DNA from: Epiperipatus broadwayi
Lineage: Eukaryota; Onychophora; Udeonychophora; Euonychophora; Peripatidae
NCBI GenBank assembly: GCA_028023455.1
Contig: JAQFVV010012489.1
Coordinates: forward strand, 1,274,381-1,338,380
DNA: 64,000 nucleotides
Direction: 5' to 3'
A program made the translations under genes and the position numbers. Below the pieces are notes generated by a model. The model was not told where the DNA came from. It saw nothing but the letters and a program-made list of their open reading frames with translations, and searched no databases. The first letter of the stretch is position 1, and every line of letters starts with the position of its first letter. Below, piece by piece: positions 59,677 to 64,000 of this stretch.

Positions 59677-61017
59677 CATTGCCACGTACTTTTTGGAAAT
59701 AGCTAACTCAATCAAATCATACAGCATTAAAAAGTTACGCCATTGATGATGGTTGTGGTGTGGTAGCACTACACAGATATCAGTCATAGCTTGCGCATTT
59801 CCCCCCTCATAGAAGTAATGAAGTTGAATCCACAAAGTAATAATTATAAACTTATAGAGGTAGTGGCATGACAGTAGTTCAAAGATATTTGTGTAAAATA
59901 AAGGTACCATGGGTTAGCACACATAGATTATAAAATTCAACAAATAGTAATGAAAATTACATCATAATACAATCACATTCTTTATTTTTTACACTACACC
60001 CATATTTATATATATGAGCATTCCTCTGATCAATTCATATTAATCTAGAATCTTTTGTCTCTGTCTAGAAATACTTAGATACCCATTTACTAATTTCTAA
60101 TAAATGGATAGCTGGACAAGTGATAAACTGTCAATTTGAAAATCCGAGGCTCGTTTGTAATCTAAAAAAAAAAATGTTAGTGTTTACCTGGTTAAGTGAT
60201 GAATATAACTGAACAAGCCACTATAGACATAAAACTACAGACATAAAGTCCGTCTTTCCTTTAATATAATTACTATTTAAAATGTATCAAATAATGTATG
60301 ATCATTTAAAAACTAATGTATTTTCATAAGTCTGAACAATAAAAATACTTTTTGTAAACAATCTTCAAGCTTTTTAATAATTAAAAAGTATTTTAAAATA
60401 TATTTTAAACTCTTAAAATATTTTAATGACATTTTAATAGCAACAATAACAAAAAAATATACAATGATACAATAAAAAATGTATAAAAAATTATTTTGAA
60501 ATATTCTACGTACTTTTTAATTTTTATTTATTTACATAGGTACATGTAAAAACGATAATATAGTTGTATTTTCGAATCAGTTATTTTAACTTTCTAACTA
60601 AAAGAAAACAACAGTTTATACAATTCATGTAGGACAAAATATAAATGACTGAAAAAAAGAACAAAATAAAGTATACCTTGAAGATTGCCCGAAAACCTAA
60701 TTTAAAATGATGATTGTGATATTGATAGAAAAAATAAATAAAACATCCTTAGAAAAGTGTTCTGGTAATACTGAAAGTAACAGAAGATAACTAAAAAAAC
60801 TAATTGCAAAAATTAACAAATCTGAAAAGACATTGAGAAAGCTTTATCCAGCAATGGTTAGGTTTTATATAAAAATAATTGTTATGTGTCAACTATATAT
60901 ATATTAAGTTAAAGCTAGATTAAAAGCACCAGAGTACTATGATCAAAGTATAATATTCAATCATCAGTGATCGTTTTCCATTGCATTTATACGTTTCACA
61001 ATATTCCATATTTACTC
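59677..61017. other. AT-rich DNA, no gene seen
   Basis: A modest GC-richer patch (59740-59815) contains an 84-codon minus-strand frame with no recognised domain. Nothing supported. Confidence 0.45.
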
Positions 61018-61142
61018 TGTGTGATTTAGCATAGTGGTGTGTCATGATGAATTCAATAACTCAATAATTCAGGATCAAAGCATAATCTATCATTTTAATG
61101 CTCGAACGTCACAAGACTTTTTAAACAACAATCATTCAATTT
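61018..61142 (+). mobile_element. SINE family C copy (diverged)
   Basis: TGATTTAGCATAGTGGTGTG (A-box region), AATTCAGGATCAAAGCA (degenerate B box), TTTTAATGCTCGAACGTCAC and a tail with AACAATCATTCAATTTT. Confidence 0.5.
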
Positions 61143-61617
61143 TTTTGGTTAATCTAACTAAATTAGTACAAAGCAAATTTTATTAAAATCAAACGTTTTG
61201 CTTGTGCAATATTTAAATAATAAAAGTTATAATCTTTTATAATCTGATAAAGTAAGTGTAAACATTGACTTTCATTAAAGATAAAAACTTAGTTTTATTT
61301 TACTTTGTTTGATAAACACCTTAATGCAATTACTAAAAACTACAAAAGCATTTTAATATCAACTGAGAAGAAAATGTAAGGAAGTGCAATACTATAATCT
61401 ATTAATAGAACAAAGATATCTTTATAGAAAAAAACAGAAATAAAACGCATGCAATATTTGTAACTTCTTTAAATGAAAGATCAAATATAAAAAAAGTTGC
61501 TAAAAATAAATAGTATGTTTGATAATTTTAATGAAAAAATATTAAAAAATAAAAATTATAATTTATTAATACAGTTATATTCTATAAATAAATAATACAA
61601 AAAACTCTGTCAGATAA

Positions 61618-62102
61618 TGAAAATTATTCTTCACTTATAAATCGTGATAGACAGAGCAGCCAAAATTTAAAAAATATTAATCACAACGAACAATTTGCCA
61701 AGCGCTTTCGGTACAGTATTCCAGAATCATGGCGACATATTAAAACTGAACTGTTAATATTCCAGTGCCTACTCAATAGAACACTAGTGCTACATTTAAA
61801 AATGCACTTCTTTGAAAACTTCAACCACTCTCCAATCTCTTTACATAACTTCAAGGCTTTCACATACCTCCAATCATATTGAAATTGATAATCCATAATT
61901 ATACTTTAAACAATAAATAAATAAAAAAACACTAGTGTTCCACTGAGCATGCACTGGAATATTAACCGTTCACTTCCAATATATCACCATGACTCTGGTA
62001 CACTGTACCAAAAGTGCTTGGCAAATTGTTCATTGTGATTAATATTTTTTGAATTTTGGCTGCTCTATTTATTATGATTTATATGTGAAGAATAATTTAC
62101 AT
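61618..62102. mobile_element. Fold-back family K, with ribozyme-like hairpin
   Basis: Left arm 61618-61793 and right arm about 61929-62102 are inverted copies; for example TTAATCACAACGAACAATTT faces AAATTGTTCATTGTGATTAA. The 135-bp centre and left arm carry a 71-codon minus-strand frame (61681-61896) with no recognised domain. On the minus strand the left arm has GTACCGAAAGCGCTTGGCA, resembling the GAAA, helix III and stem I part of a hammerhead. Confidence 0.82.
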
Positions 62103-63747
62103 TCTATAAGTATCAAGTCTTATATATTTAAAAATAGAATGAAAAGGTGGGATTATAACTATATTGAAAATGGTTAAGTTTATGATAATAATAAAAAATC
62201 ACCTTTTTATCTTTTTAGATCAGTTATCATCATCAAAAGATTTAGTAGTCAAGAAACTTCTCACAGCCTAATACTGCTGATCAAAGTTACTATGCAAAAA
62301 AAAAAAAAAACAGGAAAAAGATTTTTAAATATCCATATTAGTCTGGACATATTTATTTGAAACAGTAACGACCTATAAATTTATTCACTGGAAATGATAC
62401 AAACGTCTACTAACACACATATTTACATTTTTTGTGAGAAATTATCTTCTACCATCTATTTATAAAGATTTTTCATTTTGAAAAATGGCCACCTATAACT
62501 TTATTTAATGGAAATGAAACAAATATGCATTTATGTTTTTTGGATCAATGTCCTTCCAACAAGTTAAAACTTTTAACAATCTAAATTTACTACCAAACCA
62601 AAAACAAATAATATACCTATATTTGACCATGCAATTCTGTCTATTTACAAAATATTGTTTCTTAGTATCACTGCTGTGGAATGAGCTTTTTTTATTTTGA
62701 ATCACATTACATTATGAATGGATATTCTCTTTTAACAATTCTGAACGAAAGACTACTATTGTTGTACATAAAATTAGCAGCAAAGTCAAAATTTTGTTTA
62801 ATAACTTTCACTTCGTTAGAATATTATCTAATCCTTAGAAAATCAATTGATTTCCTTTTTAGAAGACTGTAAAAGTGTTTAATTCGGTCTTTATATATTT
62901 ATATATATGTTTGTGCCATGACTATCATCACCACCAGACTAATACATAATGTTTAGAATTCTGTCTAGTCTGTTTTTAAAAAATGCAGAAATAAGAAGAA
63001 CCTTTATACATAAGAATATAAAATTTCTTACATTTATTGTTTTTGGTCTAAGAAGTTAGTTAGTTAGAGAGCCATTCTAAATGTATTAATCATTGATCTA
63101 AAAGTCATTGGTTTAATCTTATGCCTTATAGTCACTGGACAGGTCAGAAAAATCTGAAAATGAGAGGCACAAAATCCTTGTGCTAGATCGTCATTGGTCA
63201 TGCCAGATGATACCTAAAGAAGAGAAGAAGAAAAATACAATATGCAATATTTGGTTCTACACCAACGTTTAAGATAAATTTGAATTTTTATAAAATCATA
63301 TATCAATTCCATGTGATGAGAGAAATAATCCAGCAAATAAATAATAATGATGATGACTTTAGTTGCATTTGTTTGGAATAATTTTCAGTAAATTGTAATA
63401 AGATCATAATTTTTATTCATCTTTCATTCACTCATATATTTTATATTATAATCTTACAATCTTTTAGCATATTCATGATTACCATATTATTTTTTCTTTA
63501 AAAAAATTATCAATCATTCACTTTTTTTATTTCCGATTCTTTTTTTCCAATTTGCTATTTTTTTCTGTCCTAAGGCATTATTCCAATGTTACTTTATATT
63601 TATAGAACAATTTTTATTTTCTGTTTCAAATATAATCACGAGTTCAATATTTTCTACCTTACTAGCATTTCTCACATCATCAATTCGAATGACTGACAAT
63701 ACATCATTATAAACAGTTTTCCTTACAAAACAATTATATGTAATATA
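62103..63747. other. AT-rich DNA, no gene seen
   Basis: Frames at 62505-62705, 62681-62872 and 63589-63777 are featureless; the last overlaps the start of a D element. Nothing else supported. Confidence 0.45.
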
Positions 63748-64000
63748 TAAGGAATTCGAGCTCAGACTTTCACACAACCCTCAACTCTCCTCTTCAAGCC
63801 ATCTCATATTGCTGACCCACCTGATACATGTTGAAAAAATAAATAATCACCAATATATGTATTTCATGCTAAACCAGCTCTCATCAGTTGGTCCAGATTA
63901 CCATCTTCATACATATATACAATCAGTGCTCAACTTTATATTAAGATAGCCAATCTTCATACTTTAATGGACAGGCTTCAAACTACTCCAACCCACAACT
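63748..64000 (-). mobile_element. Fold-back family D, arm cut by the window edge
   Basis: From ATAAGGAATTCGAGCTCAGA to the window end in left-arm orientation. On the minus strand the tRNA-like part is well kept: TGGCTTGAAGAGGAGAG (A-box like) and GAGCTCGAATTCC (B-box like). Whether a second arm follows cannot be seen. Confidence 0.82.
63842..63902 (-). ncRNA. Hammerhead ribozyme motif, family D
   Basis: Core CUGAUGA (plus-strand TCATCAG 63881-63887), stem II GAGCU/AGCAU with loop GGUUU (one wobble and one mismatch), GAAA (plus-strand TTTC 63862-63865), helix III AUACAUAU, stem I ACCAA/UUGGU. Confidence 0.78.

Noticed and set aside
61681-61896. 71-codon frame in fold-back K as a captured host gene
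   Set aside because: No recognisable domain, and half of it lies in the inverted arm, where the same sequence in the other arm has no open frame.
1-64000. CRISPR array, operon or prokaryotic gene structure
   Set aside because: The 28-bp repeats at 3.0 kb have no spacers, and everything else is eukaryotic retroelement DNA.

Overview
ORGANISM AND CHARACTER. The window is AT-rich eukaryotic DNA with no host protein-coding gene, rRNA or intact tRNA gene that I can support. What it holds is transposable-element DNA of metazoan type: an APE-endonuclease LINE, a decayed Penelope-like element (PLE) with RT and GIY-YIG homology, a decayed RTE-type LINE fragment, several tRNA-derived SINE families and many fold-back (inverted-repeat) elements. 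This fits an intergenic or intronic block of an AT-rich invertebrate genome. I cannot name the species from the sequence.

LAYOUT. 1-12.4 kb: AT-rich unique-looking DNA with two short hairpin elements, a 28-bp minisatellite, two tRNA-like SINEs and three copies of a fold-back family I call E. 12.4-15.9 kb: a tRNA-Gly-like SINE, a complete fold-back element of family D, and two adjacent SINEs of family C. 17.3-18.1 kb: antisense remnant of an RTE-type reverse transcriptase. 18.8-25.9 kb: further E, D and F fold-back elements and a 155-bp direct duplication. 26.0-29.3 kb: the PLE with inverted pLTR-like ends, followed by a 188-bp near-perfect hairpin. 31.87-38.48 kb: a full-length LINE with a perfect 16-bp target-site duplication; both ORFs are nearly intact but interrupted. 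38.9-64 kb: E, D and SINE copies scattered through AT-rich DNA, a G-tract hairpin at 52.6 kb and a divergent fold-back at 61.6 kb.

MAIN RESULT. Fold-back families D, E and F carry hammerhead ribozyme (HHR) motifs. The D consensus has the core CUGAUGA, a stem II GUGCU/AGCAC, the core GAAA, a short palindromic stem III (AUACGUAU), an AUA cleavage triplet and a stem I closing ACCAA/UUGGU with a bulge. That is the layout of a type I HHR with weak helix III, as in PLEs, schistosome SINE-like satellites and metazoan retrozymes. Nine D copies in six elements, five E copies and two F copies show the motif in different states of decay. In complete elements the two arms carry two ribozymes in opposite orientation. 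D also has tRNA-like A- and B-box-like sequence next to the ribozyme, recalling the Pol III-driven HHR SINEs of schistosomes. These elements probably depended on reverse transcriptase from another element, perhaps the resident PLE or LINE; that last point is inference.
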